Assembly (NCBI RefSeq): GCF_049943125.1
Contig: NZ_CP188040.1
Span: forward strand, 1,488,001 to 1,552,000
Source: JAEXZL01 sp049943125
GTDB taxonomy: Bacteria; Bacillota; Clostridia; Clostridiales; Clostridiaceae
DNA length: 64,000 nt
Direction: 5' to 3'
The translations under genes and the position numbers were made by a program. Within the stretch, counting starts at the first letter, position 1; every line of letters starts with the position of its first letter. The notes under the pieces were generated by a model, which searched no databases, was not told the origin of the DNA, and was given only the letters and a program-made list of their open reading frames with translations. Shown here piece by piece: positions 26,519 to 35,454 of this stretch.

Positions 26519-28384
26519 TTAATAATTCTTTTTTTCATGTGTAGAATATGTGGGTACAATCCTTTTTATCAAGCTTCTTATATCCCGAGAATTTTTTTCT
26601 GCTGCTTCTATAAGAATATCTAACCTTGATATAAACTCTTCCTCATCTATCTCTATGGGGCTTCCTATGAATATAAGCTTATTATCTGTTTCCTTAAGCC
26701 CTTCCTCATCCATAAGCAGCTCTTCATAGAGCTTCTCTCCTGGTCGAAGGCCTGTAAACTCTATTTTTATATCCTCATCAGGAACATAGCCTGATAGCCT
26801 TATGAGATTATTAGCTAAATCAACAATTTTTATAGGCTCGCCCATGTCTAATACAAAGATCTCCCCACCCACTGCAAAAGCCCCTGCCTGAAGGACCAGG
26901 GAAACTGCCTCTGGTATTGTCATAAAAAACCTAATAATTTCAGGATGAGTTACCGTTACAGGTCCTCCTGAGGCTATTTGCTTTTTAAACAAGGGAATTA
27001 CACTGCCGTTGCTTCCTAATACATTTCCAAAGCGCACAGCTGCAAATTCTCCCTCAGCCCTCTTGTTATAGACCTGTACTAGCATCTCGCAGATTCTTTT
27101 TGATGCTCCCATAACATTTGTAGGATTTACAGCCTTATCAGAAGATATTAAAACAAAACGCTTTACTTTATACTTAACTGAAAGCTCTAGTACTGTCTTA
27201 GTTCCTCCAACATTATTTTTTATGGCCTCGCATGGGCTGTCCTCCATTAGAGGTACATGCTTATGAGCTGCAGCATGATAAACTATGTCGGGCTTAAACT
27301 CCTTAAATACATCCTCTATACGGTCTTTATCTCTTACAGAGGCGATGATAGTAAAGAGACTTAAGGAAGGATATTTTTTAATAAGCTCCTGCTGGATATC
27401 ATAAGCATTATTCTCATAAATATCTAATATGATAAGACTTTTAGGCTTATGGCTTGCTACTTGTCTACAGATCTCACTACCTATAGACCCTCCCCCTCCA
27501 GTTATCAGCACTGTTCTTCCTGTAACATAGGAGATTATTTTGTCTATATCCACATTGATAGGCTCTCTTCCTAGGAGATCCTCTATTTTCACTTTTCTAA
27601 GTCTGCTGACACTGACCTCATTATTCACTAGCTGGTATATTCCAGGTAGAAGCTTTAGCTCACAACCGGTTTTATTACATATTTCTAAAATATTTTTTAT
27701 TTCAGCTGCTCCTTGAGAAGGCATAGCAATAATGATTTGTGAAATATCATATTCCAGAGCAGCTCTAGGAATATCCTCTCTATTCCCTACCACCTTGATT
27801 CCATGAATATAACGTCCTATTTTTTCGTTACTATCATCTATTGCACAGCAAACCTGAAGATTCAAATGACTACTAGACTTGATTTCATTAATTATTAGTG
27901 TTCCTGCCTCACCGGCCCCCACTACCATAACATTCTTTTTATATCTTCCCTGGTTTCCTCTATGGTTAAAGCTTCTGATAAACCTATAAGAAAATCTGCT
28001 TATTATAACAAAACAGCCCAGAAAAGCTGACTGAAGGATATAAAAGCTTCTAGGTGCAGGCAGTCTTAAAAGGACCATACCAATGCACTGAGCTACTGAG
28101 CATACTGCCATGGACCATATTATATACGTGGCCTCGGTAGCTCCTGCATATTGCCAGAGACTACTGTAAAGTCTAAAAATAGCGAGCACACCTATTGTGA
28201 TAGCTGTGTTTATGGGTGCGTAGGTTATTGCTGACTTAACAAACACTGGATCTATATCACTGATTCTGAAGTCGAAGCGAATAAATAATGCAAGAAAGGT
28301 AGCTATATTAATAGCTGCAGCATCAAGTAACAAGAGTGATATTTGCCTCATTAATAGCTTTATATTTCCTTTATATTTTTTCAT
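26519..28384 (-). CDS. CapD/EpsC-type nucleotide-sugar 4,6-dehydratase
   Basis: A 621-residue membrane protein with four N-terminal helices (to about residue 120), a nucleotide-binding domain (VMVVGAGEAGTLIINEI, about 147-165) and a C-terminal extended short-chain dehydrogenase domain: VLITGGGGSIGSEICRQ (about 288-305) and SSDKAVNPTNVMGASKR, where methionine replaces the usual catalytic tyrosine, as in FlaA1/CapD enzymes. These convert UDP-N-acetylglucosamine to 4-keto-6-deoxy sugars. The ADEELLMDE-like end region (GLRPGEKLYEELLMDEEG) is also typical. It leads the sugar-handling part of the operon. Confidence 0.94.
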   Translation of the reverse strand: MKKYKGNIKLLMRQISLLLLDAAAINIATFLALFIRFDFRISDIDPVFVKSAITYAPINTAITIGVLAIFRLYSSLWQYAGATEATYIIWSMAVCSVAQCIGMVLLRLPAPRSFYILQSAFLGCFVIISRFSYRFIRSFNHRGNQGRYKKNVMVVGAGEAGTLIINEIKSSSHLNLQVCCAIDDSNEKIGRYIHGIKVVGNREDIPRAALEYDISQIIIAMPSQGAAEIKNILEICNKTGCELKLLPGIYQLVNNEVSVSRLRKVKIEDLLGREPINVDIDKIISYVTGRTVLITGGGGSIGSEICRQVASHKPKSLIILDIYENNAYDIQQELIKKYPSLSLFTIIASVRDKDRIEDVFKEFKPDIVYHAAAHKHVPLMEDSPCEAIKNNVGGTKTVLELSVKYKVKRFVLISSDKAVNPTNVMGASKRICEMLVQVYNKRAEGEFAAVRFGNVLGSNGSVIPLFKKQIASGGPVTVTHPEIIRFFMTIPEAVSLVLQAGAFAVGGEIFVLDMGEPIKIVDLANNLIRLSGYVPDEDIKIEFTGLRPGEKLYEELLMDEEGLKETDNKLIFIGSPIEIDEEEFISRLDILIEAAEKNSRDIRSLIKRIVPTYSTHEKKNY

Positions 28385-28401
28385 AGCATCACCTTTTGTT
28401 A

Positions 28402-28665
28402 TTACTGAAGGATTCCACCCTCCTGAAGCTTAGATATAAACTCCTCTATATCATTCCTAGCTGTATTCTCATCAACTTCATATTCTTCAAGGACATTTTT
28501 TGTGAGCAGCTCTAAGTTAGTCTCTTCTTGAAGCTTTTCCCATAAAAATGCTCCAACCTCATTTACCATTATAAGACCATTAAAATTCATAACAGCACTT
28601 CCAGTAGGTACTATCACCCTATCTCCTGCTATTTCTCTCATAATAAAATCCTTACTTATCCTCAT
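28402..28665 (-). CDS. Solitary PqqD-like protein at the head of the polysaccharide operon
   Basis: An 87-residue PqqD-family protein: IMREIAGDRVIVPTG, then MNFNGLIMVNEVGAFLWEKL, then a helical half ending DIEEFISKLQEGGILQ. The family normally binds a leader peptide for a radical SAM or similar enzyme, yet no such enzyme or precursor is adjacent; the next gene is the sugar dehydratase, 18 bases away. The longer frame begins with GTG at 28674, but AGGGTGAT before the ATG at 28665 decides that start. It is a paralogue of the PqqD-like gene at 4384-4692. Its role in a polysaccharide operon is unknown. Confidence 0.88.
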   Translation of the reverse strand: MRISKDFIMREIAGDRVIVPTGSAVMNFNGLIMVNEVGAFLWEKLQEETNLELLTKNVLEEYEVDENTARNDIEEFISKLQEGGILQ

Positions 28666-28705
28666 AAATATCACCCTTTTCCCTGTATCAATCGACCGTT
28701 TTTTC

Positions 28706-28727
28706 TATATTATTTTAAAATAATATA
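28706..28727. promoter_or_regulatory. AT-only palindrome upstream of the polysaccharide operon
   Basis: A perfect 22-base palindrome made only of A and T (TATATTATTTT and its complement) lies about 40 bases before the PqqD-like start. GTCGA occurs on both sides in the same orientation. It falls between a possible -10 (28750-28755) and the first gene, so it would be in the 5' leader and could be an operator, but pure A/T palindromes also arise by chance here. Confidence 0.35.
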
Positions 28728-28749
28728 TTTTTCGACTATTTGTGATATA

Positions 28750-28755
28750 ATTATA
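28750..28755 (-). promoter_or_regulatory. Candidate -10 of the polysaccharide operon
   Basis: TATAAT on the minus strand about 85 bases before the first gene of the operon. The region 17 bases further upstream (TAGCTT) is a poor -35 match, so activation by a regulator or an alternative promoter is possible. This is the only gap that can carry the promoter of the 21-kb run. Confidence 0.35.
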
Positions 28756-28808
28756 CATAAGTATGCATAAAAAAGCTAGTACTTATATACTTTCATATCA
28801 TAAGTTTT

Positions 28809-28841
28809 ATAAAAAAATAAGCCTGCATTTTCATGCAGACT
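28809..28841 (-). terminator. Terminator of the YhaM-type gene
   Basis: GTCTGCAT, four-base loop and ATGCAGGC form an eight-base stem at 28821-28840, with a G-T-tolerant T-rich tail (TTATTTTTTT) on the minus strand. It lies 45 bases after the stop codon of the exoribonuclease gene and separates it from the polysaccharide operon. Confidence 0.8.
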
Positions 28842-28885
28842 TTTCTTATCCATGTAGTTCTATTGTTTTACCAGTCTATTTACTA

Positions 28886-29845
28886 TTAAACCTCTTTTCT
28901 CTTATAAAGCCTCCTATTTTCCAAGGACCACAGCCTCTCAGAAAACTCTCCTGGTGCTACATCCTCTAATACCTTCCTCATATCGAACATCCTGGCATCT
29001 ATTATATCTATATAATGTAGGATTTCCGCTTCAGGTATCATGGGCCTTACGGGGCTGCCGAATTCAGGCTCATAATGGTGGGATAGGACCATGTGCTGGA
29101 GGAGCATCAGAACTTCCTTATTGGTTCCCAGCTCTTCACCTAGTACCTGTAGATTTTTTATTCCCTGGGTAATATGTCCTAGAAGCGTCCCTTCTATGGT
29201 ATAGTCATTTACTATTCCTAGTTCTGAGGAATCCATCTCCTCCATTTTTGCCAAGTCGTGAAGTATTATTCCTCCGAAAAGGAGATCTCTGTTGAGAAAA
29301 TCATAGAGCTGAGCTATCTTTTCCCCTAGCTTAAGCATGGATAGTATATGGTACAAAAGCCCAGACCTTATGGCATGGTGGTTCTTTTTTGCAGCAGGAT
29401 AGTACATAAGCTTATCCTTGTAGCCTTCAAAGACTCTTTTTACAAGAGCTTTTATATCTTGATTATACATACCATCAATATAAAATAGTATTTCTCTATA
29501 CATCTCCTCTGGCATGTAAGGTGCAGAGGCTACAAAATCCTCAATATTCACCTCATCTCTCTCCTCTACAGGTCTTATTATCTCTATCTTCAGCTGATTA
29601 CTTCCCTGCCAGGAGGTTACAAGAGCCTTTACCTTCACTAGGGCCTGAGCCTTTACCTGCTCCTGATGAGCTTCACTGACATCCCAGAGCTTACCGTTTA
29701 TTTCTCCTGTTTTATCTGATAATATTAGGTCCATATATTTTTTGCTATTAGATCCAACCTTAACATCTGCTTGTTTTACCAGGTAAAAACCTATTATATG
29801 CTCATTAACTTGAAATTCATTTATCTTTTTTGGTTCTAGTGCCAT
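28886..29845 (-). CDS. YhaM-type 3'-5' exoribonuclease (OB fold plus HD domain)
   Basis: A 319-residue protein. The first 90 residues form an OB-type nucleic-acid-binding domain (YMDLILSDKTGEINGKLWDV), and residues about 160-290 an HD domain with histidines in HHAIRSGLLYHILSM, the metal pair in GGIILHDLAKM and a distal VLSHHYEPEFGSP. YhaM enzymes trim RNA and single-stranded DNA from the 3' end using manganese or cobalt. It is monocistronic, divergent from the CCA-adding enzyme gene, which suits a role in RNA maintenance. Confidence 0.9.
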   Translation of the reverse strand: MALEPKKINEFQVNEHIIGFYLVKQADVKVGSNSKKYMDLILSDKTGEINGKLWDVSEAHQEQVKAQALVKVKALVTSWQGSNQLKIEIIRPVEERDEVNIEDFVASAPYMPEEMYREILFYIDGMYNQDIKALVKRVFEGYKDKLMYYPAAKKNHHAIRSGLLYHILSMLKLGEKIAQLYDFLNRDLLFGGIILHDLAKMEEMDSSELGIVNDYTIEGTLLGHITQGIKNLQVLGEELGTNKEVLMLLQHMVLSHHYEPEFGSPVRPMIPEAEILHYIDIIDARMFDMRKVLEDVAPGEFSERLWSLENRRLYKRKEV

Positions 29846-30055
29846 TGTCTCCAGCCTCCTTTTTATAATAATCTACTATACTCTTTAATAATATATAAAC
29901 TTCAAATATATTAATAATCCAATAATTATTTTCTATTATATATAGATTACTATTCTTTTACTTGTTTTTACAATGGTTTTTAAGGAAAATATAAGTAATA
30001 GATGAATAAGTTGATTTTATATTGTAAAAGAATATTTAAGAAAGGATGAGTATAA

Positions 30056-30106
30056 TGGTTAGTTGCATTATACCAGGTGATTACTATGATTATCTCACTA
30101 CCTAAA
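30056..30106 (+). CDS. Possible 16-codon leader frame overlapping cca
   Basis: ATG at 30056 follows AAAGGATGAG and opens MVSCIIPGDYYDYLTT, ending in TAA inside the cca reading frame. It has as good a ribosome binding site as cca itself and might couple or dampen cca translation. Conservation is unknown and it may be accidental. Confidence 0.25.
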
Positions 30107-31429
30107 AATGTAGCTTACATAATAGATACCTTATATGATAAAGGCTTTGAGGCCTATGCCGTTGGTGGCTGTATAAGAGACAGTATTTTAGGAAAAAAGC
30201 CTAATGATTGGGATATAACCACTAGTGCTCCTCCTGAGATTATAGAAAAGACTTTTGAGAAAACTATACCTACTGGAATCAAGCATGGTACTGTTACAGT
30301 GCTTATAGATAAGGAGCCCTTCGAGGTTACCACCTATAGAATCGATGGAGAATACTTAAACAATCGCCGCCCAGAAGAGGTAACCTTTGTTTCTTCCTTA
30401 AAAGAGGATTTAGCTAGAAGAGATTTTACAATAAATGCGCTAGCTTATAACCATAAGGATGGATTAAAGGACTACCACAATGGTCTCTCGGATATCAAAG
30501 AAGGTATTATACGTACCGTAGGTAATCCGGATGTACGTTTTACAGAAGATGCCTTAAGACTTTTAAGGGCCGTTCGTTTTAGCTGTCAGCTGGGCTTTTC
30601 CTTAAGTGAAGAAACCTATGACTCAATAAAGAAAAATAGTAGTCTTATTAAAAATATCAGCAGAGAAAGAATAAGAGAGGAGCTCAATAAAATACTTCTT
30701 TCTGACAAACCCTCTAAGGGCTTTTTACTCCTAGAAAGCACGGGGCTTTTAAAGTATATACTTCCAGAGGCTCAAGCCATGGTAGGCCTTGACCAAAGGA
30801 ATCCTCATCATGATAAGGATGTGTTTATCCACACCCTTTCAGTGATAGATAATGCCCCTAAGAACCTGACCCTTAGACTTGCAGCCCTCCTTCATGACAT
30901 AGCTAAGCCTGAAACCTTTACCATTGATAAAAAGGGCAAAGGACACTTTTACGGCCATGAAAAGGCAGGGGTTGAAGTTTCAGAGAGGCTATTAAGAAGA
31001 CTTACCTATGATAATGAAACCATAGCCATGGTTAAAAAGCTTGTATCTCATCATATGATGGTTTTTAGTTCCCCTAAGGACTCAACCTGGAAAAAAGTTA
31101 TTGGAGATATAGGTAGAGAAAATATGCCTCTTCTTTTTTCTCTTCAAAAAGCCGACATTCTTGCCAGTGCCCCTCCTCATGACTTAGATAAGGTGGAAAA
31201 GCTTAAAAAGAGGACAGAAGCTATTATTAAAAATGGTAACCCTTTATATATAAAGGATCTTGAGGTTACAGGGGAGGATATTATGAATACCTTCCTTCTA
31301 AAGCCAGGAAGACATATTGGTGATATATTAAATTATCTACTGGAAAGGGTATTAGAAAAGCCGGAGCTTAATAATAAAAATAAACTACTTAATATAGCTA
31401 AAGGTTATATTGATAAAAATAAGCTATAG
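30086..31429 (+). CDS. cca: CCA-adding tRNA nucleotidyltransferase
   Basis: A 447-residue class II nucleotidyltransferase. The head domain shows AYAVGGCIRDSILGKKPNDW with the catalytic D-x-D in DWDITTSA and the RRPEEVTFV and RRDFTINALAYN motifs. An HD domain follows (HDKDVFIHTLSVIDNAP, LAALLHDIAKPETF, GHEKAG). It adds or repairs the 3' CCA of tRNAs, or acts only in poly(A) or partial CCA addition if a second homologue exists. A GTG at 30077 is in frame, but AGGTGAT overlaps it and serves the ATG at 30086. A 16-codon frame at 30056 overlaps the start. Confidence 0.92.
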   Translation: MIISLPKNVAYIIDTLYDKGFEAYAVGGCIRDSILGKKPNDWDITTSAPPEIIEKTFEKTIPTGIKHGTVTVLIDKEPFEVTTYRIDGEYLNNRRPEEVTFVSSLKEDLARRDFTINALAYNHKDGLKDYHNGLSDIKEGIIRTVGNPDVRFTEDALRLLRAVRFSCQLGFSLSEETYDSIKKNSSLIKNISRERIREELNKILLSDKPSKGFLLLESTGLLKYILPEAQAMVGLDQRNPHHDKDVFIHTLSVIDNAPKNLTLRLAALLHDIAKPETFTIDKKGKGHFYGHEKAGVEVSERLLRRLTYDNETIAMVKKLVSHHMMVFSSPKDSTWKKVIGDIGRENMPLLFSLQKADILASAPPHDLDKVEKLKKRTEAIIKNGNPLYIKDLEVTGEDIMNTFLLKPGRHIGDILNYLLERVLEKPELNNKNKLLNIAKGYIDKNKL

Positions 31430-31560
31430 GAATAATAATAAAATGAACTATTAATCGACAAAATATCTAAGCATATAATTAACATATACTTATAATAATA
31501 CTTAGGCTTTTTTTCATCGTATATATTATATACACATGTACCCAGAAAGGAAGTAATGCA

Positions 31561-31995
31561 ATGAATAAATTAACTACAGCACTAATTATCTCAGCATCTA
31601 TATTTGTTTTAGGTGGCTGTGCTGTGAATGAAGATGTAAATCCTGGTCCTGAGCAGAACTTCCAACAAGAGGATACCTCAAAGAACAATGAGGCTACAGC
31701 TCTTACAGAGGAGGAAATAACAGAGGTTTTACATGAAAAGCTAGGAACAGAAGATCCTGAAACCGGCTTTACCTACAGCTTCTCTATAGTTGGAGAGGTT
31801 ATGATAGATGAAGAGCCATTTTATTATGGCCGCTGGTCATGGCTTGTGGAGGATGAACAAGGAATGGCTACTCACCAATCTCTTCTTACAGAGTTTTTTG
31901 TGTCACAGGATGGAGAAGTAATGTATACCGGAACCTATGATCAAGAAGAAGAAAAGGTTGCCCTAGACGACGGAGAAAACTTTTTTGAGAAATAA
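31561..31995 (+). CDS. Small secreted lipoprotein
   Basis: A 144-residue protein with a lipoprotein signal peptide (LTTALIISASIFVLGGC, lipobox LGGC, lipidated cysteine about residue 20). The mature part is acidic (EQNFQQEDTSKNNEATAL, then an EEEI region) and ends in a short beta-rich domain with YYGRWSWLVEDEQG. I do not recognise a family. It would be anchored to the outer face of the membrane. It follows cca by 130 bases and has its own terminator. Confidence 0.85.
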   Translation: MNKLTTALIISASIFVLGGCAVNEDVNPGPEQNFQQEDTSKNNEATALTEEEITEVLHEKLGTEDPETGFTYSFSIVGEVMIDEEPFYYGRWSWLVEDEQGMATHQSLLTEFFVSQDGEVMYTGTYDQEEEKVALDDGENFFEK

Positions 31996-32002
31996 ATAAT
32001 TA

Positions 32003-32050
32003 AGGGCTTCATCTATTGGTTATTAAAAAAACTTAGATGAAAGCCCTTTT
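32003..32050 (+). terminator. Terminator of the lipoprotein gene
   Basis: AGGGCTTCATCTA pairs with TAGATGAAAGCCCT across an 18-base loop with one bulged base, followed by TTTTATTTAT. It starts seven bases after the lipoprotein stop codon on the plus strand. Confidence 0.85.
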
Positions 32051-32090
32051 ATTTATATAAGCTTTAAGTATAAGCTAAAAATAAAAGTAA

Positions 32091-32861
32091 TCACTTAACA
32101 ACTCTTCTATCCTTATAAAGAGATAATATTAAAATTATACAGGAGATAGCTCCTAAGAATATAAAGGATTGAATCAGTGGCACAAAGTTATAGCTTCCCT
32201 TCTGCCAGAAATCTATGAAGTCACTGCTTACATAGCTCATAGGAAGGGTACTGGCCACAGCCTTTAAAGCCTTAGGTAGATTTTCTGTTGAAACTCCCAT
32301 CATACCACAAAGCACCATAATTCCAAAGTATAAAACCATTGTCACGAAATAGGTTGGACCAAACTTTTTAAAGATTGTGGAAATGCCATGGGCAAATATA
32401 AAGAATATAACTCCTAAAAGATATAAGCATAGAATCAATATTAGAGCAGAGCTTAATCTTGGAATTTGAATATCTAGAACTAAAAAGCCAAAAACACTAT
32501 AAATAACAATGGATATTGTCACAATAATATTTTGTGCAATTACTTTGGCTATTATTAAGCTTTTCTCACTAATTCCAAATAATCTCATACGAAGGGAAAT
32601 CTGATTTTCTATTTCTTGAGAATACATTGCAGCATAGCCTAGGAATATTATAGCCATCGGTATAACCAGACTCAAGGTAATAAATACCCCTGTATTAGCC
32701 TGCTTTATCATATTTTCTGGTACCTGTGAGGCGAACCCTCTTGTTATTACAAAGGACATCACAACAGGAAATGCTATCCCGAATATAGGTATGAAAGGAT
32801 TTCCTATAACATTCCTTATTTCATATAAAATAAGATTTAAGGTTGTGCCTCTAGTTTTCAT
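32091..32861 (-). CDS. ABC-2 type transporter permease
   Basis: A membrane protein of about 256 residues with six hydrophobic segments (FIPIFGIAFPVVMSFVITRG, FITLSLVIPMAIIFLGYAAM, IIVTISIVIYSVFGFLVLDI, ALILILCLYLLGVIFFIF, FVTMVLYFGIMVLCGMMGV, FVPLIQSFIFLGAISCIIL), the ABC-2 layout. It pairs with the ATPase gene that overlaps it by 11 bases. The frame can open at 32909, but the ATG at 32861 (MKTRGTT) has a GGAAGG site. Substrate unknown; drug or peptide efflux is typical. Confidence 0.88.
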   Translation of the reverse strand: MKTRGTTLNLILYEIRNVIGNPFIPIFGIAFPVVMSFVITRGFASQVPENMIKQANTGVFITLSLVIPMAIIFLGYAAMYSQEIENQISLRMRLFGISEKSLIIAKVIAQNIIVTISIVIYSVFGFLVLDIQIPRLSSALILILCLYLLGVIFFIFAHGISTIFKKFGPTYFVTMVLYFGIMVLCGMMGVSTENLPKALKAVASTLPMSYVSSDFIDFWQKGSYNFVPLIQSFIFLGAISCIILILSLYKDRRVVK

Positions 32862-33747
32862 ATAATTCTTTTCCTTCCTGTAGATTTTTATAATAGCTTG
32901 ATTTTGCATTAATTGACATAATCTCTATGTCGCTGTTGCTTCTCTTAAAGTTAATATTATTATTTATTAGAATAGAAGTAATTCTCTCTTCCACATCTTT
33001 ATTTTTGCAGGATAGGGCAATTAAATGCCCTGGTGCCTCCAATTTCGGAAACATAGACATAAGCTCTTGATTACTTCCGTTATTATCTACCGTAATAATT
33101 GCATTTCCACAATACTTCTTAAATAGCTCCTCTTTTTCTCCAAAGGCAATTATTCTGCCTTCATCTAACAAGAGAATTTTATCCGCAAGCTGCTCTAATT
33201 CATCATAATAATGTGATACCACACAGAGCGTAGTTTTTTTATTACTATACCACTGTACTAGCTTATCCATAAGCTTCTGACGAGTTTCAAAATCAAGTCC
33301 TGAGGTTACCTCATCAAAAAAAGTTAAAGGTGCCTCCTGTAGCATAACCATGATAATAGTAAGTCTCTGCTTCTGCCCTCCTGAAAGAGATGAATATTTC
33401 TTCTTTAAGGAAGCTTCAAAATCAAAAAAGGTTATAAGCTCCTGAAGCCTTTTATTCTTTTTTATCCTTGTATCTAATATTGTTTCCATAATATATTTAA
33501 CAGACATAGTATTTACATAATTATTATGCTGCATATGAGCTGCCATTTCTTCCGGTTTAAGCTTTGTACTTATACTCCCCCTATAGTCAGTAAGACCCAG
33601 TATGGATTTAACCAAGGTTGTTTTTCCTGCTCCGTTAGAGCCTATTATACCAATCCTATCTCCTTCTTTAAAAACAATAGGCTCATCAATCTTAAGTGCT
33701 ATTTGCTTTCCGTAGCTAACCTCTATATTTTTAATTGTAAGTAGCAT
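32851..33747 (-). CDS. ABC transporter ATP-binding protein
   Basis: A 298-residue ATPase: Walker A GSNGAGKTT (about 36-44), signature LSGGQKQR, Walker B TFFDEVTSGLD and a switch histidine in VVSHYYDEL. About 80 residues follow the usual core, forming a C-terminal extension. It energises the ABC-2 permease encoded directly downstream. Immediately upstream, across 140 bases, is the 3' end of a sensor kinase gene, and the pair is the nearest candidate target of that two-component system. Confidence 0.92.
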   Translation of the reverse strand: MLLTIKNIEVSYGKQIALKIDEPIVFKEGDRIGIIGSNGAGKTTLVKSILGLTDYRGSISTKLKPEEMAAHMQHNNYVNTMSVKYIMETILDTRIKKNKRLQELITFFDFEASLKKKYSSLSGGQKQRLTIIMVMLQEAPLTFFDEVTSGLDFETRQKLMDKLVQWYSNKKTTLCVVSHYYDELEQLADKILLLDEGRIIAFGEKEELFKKYCGNAIITVDNNGSNQELMSMFPKLEAPGHLIALSCKNKDVEERITSILINNNINFKRSNSDIEIMSINAKSSYYKNLQEGKELYEN

Positions 33748-33835
33748 CTATATATCACTCCCTCTCTCATTAAATAAATTATACCAATTTAACATGAATT
33801 TCCTATGAAGCTTCAATGCACATAATATGTGAATA

Positions 33836-33882
33836 AAAAGAAGCTCTGTGAACCTACAAAAGATTCAAAAAGCTTCTCTTAA
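33836..33882 (-). terminator. Terminator after the sensor kinase gene
   Basis: On the minus strand AGAAGCT pairs with AGCTTCT around a longer loop with further GAATC-like pairing, followed by TTTTTATT. It lies a few bases after the kinase stop codon and splits it from the ABC genes. Confidence 0.75.
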
Positions 33883-33889
33883 ACTATGC

Positions 33890-35449
33890 CTAATTGAAAA
33901 TAAGTTCTGCCTGTATACCTCTATTAAAATTATCAATTTTAATATTACAGCCTAAGAGCTTTCCATAATATGAAGCTATGTAAAGTCCCAAGCCATGTCC
34001 TTTTTCCCTGCTGTTACCTCTAACAAAGGGTTCATATATATGCTGGAGGAGCTCTTCTTCAATATATGCTCCATAATTTCTCAAGTATATATGCTTTTCT
34101 TTAATGATTATTTCAATAGTTTCTCCTGGCGGTGTATATGAAATGGCATTACATAATAAATTGTCTACTATCTTTTTAAGCATCTCTCTATCAGTTTGTA
34201 TATGTGCCATAGCTCCCTGAAGCCTTACGGATAATCTCTTATCCTTGATCTGAATATCATAGCTTTCTAAGGATTGCCGAAGCAGCTCTTCTAGATCAAC
34301 AGCCTCTATATTAAGGTTATCAGCCTGGTGATTCAAATATAAAATATCATCAACAATCTTCCTCATAGATTGCAGCTGCTCCTTAACCTTAGGCAGATAT
34401 TCCTTTGTATTTTTATATTTCCCTATATCATTTATCATTCCATCTATCAGGAGCAATGCTGCTGTTATTGGCGTTTTTAATTGATGAGAAGAAGCCCGGA
34501 GTAATACCTCCTGCCTTTTATTCTCTTCTGATAACGCCCTATTATTGCTTTCTAGCTCCTTGTAATTTTCCCTGAGTCTTTCATAAAGCTCATTAAGATT
34601 TCTTCCCAGCTGAGCTATTTCATCCTCCCCTTCTATTTTTAATGGATCTATTTCTAAATTTTTCACTTCCCTTATGGAATCTGCGTAGATAGCTAGGTCA
34701 ATAATAGGATTTACTATCCCCTTAGAGAACACCCTAGAAAAAATAAGCACTAATAAAAACACTACTGCTGCTATCATGGGCAAGCTCCCTAATATTACAG
34801 GCCTTATCTCGTCAATTTTTGGGGTCATAATTGGGAGGAAAGACATTATAAAAGAATCCTCTATTTTTCCCATTGCAATATAGGTAGTATAGTTATTGCT
34901 ATCATCCTTAATACTTGTTTCAAATACCATCAGCGAATCAGATACCCTGTGTACTTTTGAACTGCCTTCCTTAAAGGTTTCCTGAACATCCTTAATATTA
35001 AAGTGAAATTCTAAAGGATAGTCATTTTTCAATATATCCTCAGGGAACAACCTATTCTTTATCAAGGAAAAATCAATGGTCTCCTCTGTGAACTCATCAA
35101 ATCTTTCATAATCAGATAAATAGTATCTAATTTCATCTACTACTTCTCTTAATTCCTCATCCTTAATAAATATATCACTTTTAAAGAACTTCCCAGTTAT
35201 ATAAAGAGTATCCCCCTGATCTGGTATCTCTAAGGTTAAGGAACCAGTTGGATTTTTCACTGACAGATTATCATAGCTTCTATCTTTCATATATCCCTTA
35301 TGCATTTCTATAATAGATTCATAATTGCTTTTTTCCATGTGGTCAACATATAAAGAAGGAAGCATAAGTGCAAAGTATCCTACAACTAAGGCAACCATAA
35401 TAAGTGAAATTACCATGCTGTAGAAAAATGTTTTTTTGTTTAATCCCAA
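33890..35449 (-). CDS. Sensor histidine kinase
   Basis: A 519-residue membrane sensor kinase. Two membrane helices (about 8-30 and 222-245) enclose an extracellular domain of about 190 residues; a HAMP linker follows (YADSIREVKNLEIDPLKI). The phospho-acceptor histidine is in ASSHQLKTPITA (about 327), and the ATP domain has DNLLCNAISYTPPG and GHGLGLYIASYYGKLLG. It starts six bases after the response regulator stop, so the two form one operon. Stimulus unknown; cell-envelope stress is common for systems beside ABC-2 transporters. Confidence 0.93.
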   Translation of the reverse strand: MGLNKKTFFYSMVISLIMVALVVGYFALMLPSLYVDHMEKSNYESIIEMHKGYMKDRSYDNLSVKNPTGSLTLEIPDQGDTLYITGKFFKSDIFIKDEELREVVDEIRYYLSDYERFDEFTEETIDFSLIKNRLFPEDILKNDYPLEFHFNIKDVQETFKEGSSKVHRVSDSLMVFETSIKDDSNNYTTYIAMGKIEDSFIMSFLPIMTPKIDEIRPVILGSLPMIAAVVFLLVLIFSRVFSKGIVNPIIDLAIYADSIREVKNLEIDPLKIEGEDEIAQLGRNLNELYERLRENYKELESNNRALSEENKRQEVLLRASSHQLKTPITAALLLIDGMINDIGKYKNTKEYLPKVKEQLQSMRKIVDDILYLNHQADNLNIEAVDLEELLRQSLESYDIQIKDKRLSVRLQGAMAHIQTDREMLKKIVDNLLCNAISYTPPGETIEIIIKEKHIYLRNYGAYIEEELLQHIYEPFVRGNSREKGHGLGLYIASYYGKLLGCNIKIDNFNRGIQAELIFN

Positions 35450-35454
35450 CTTAT

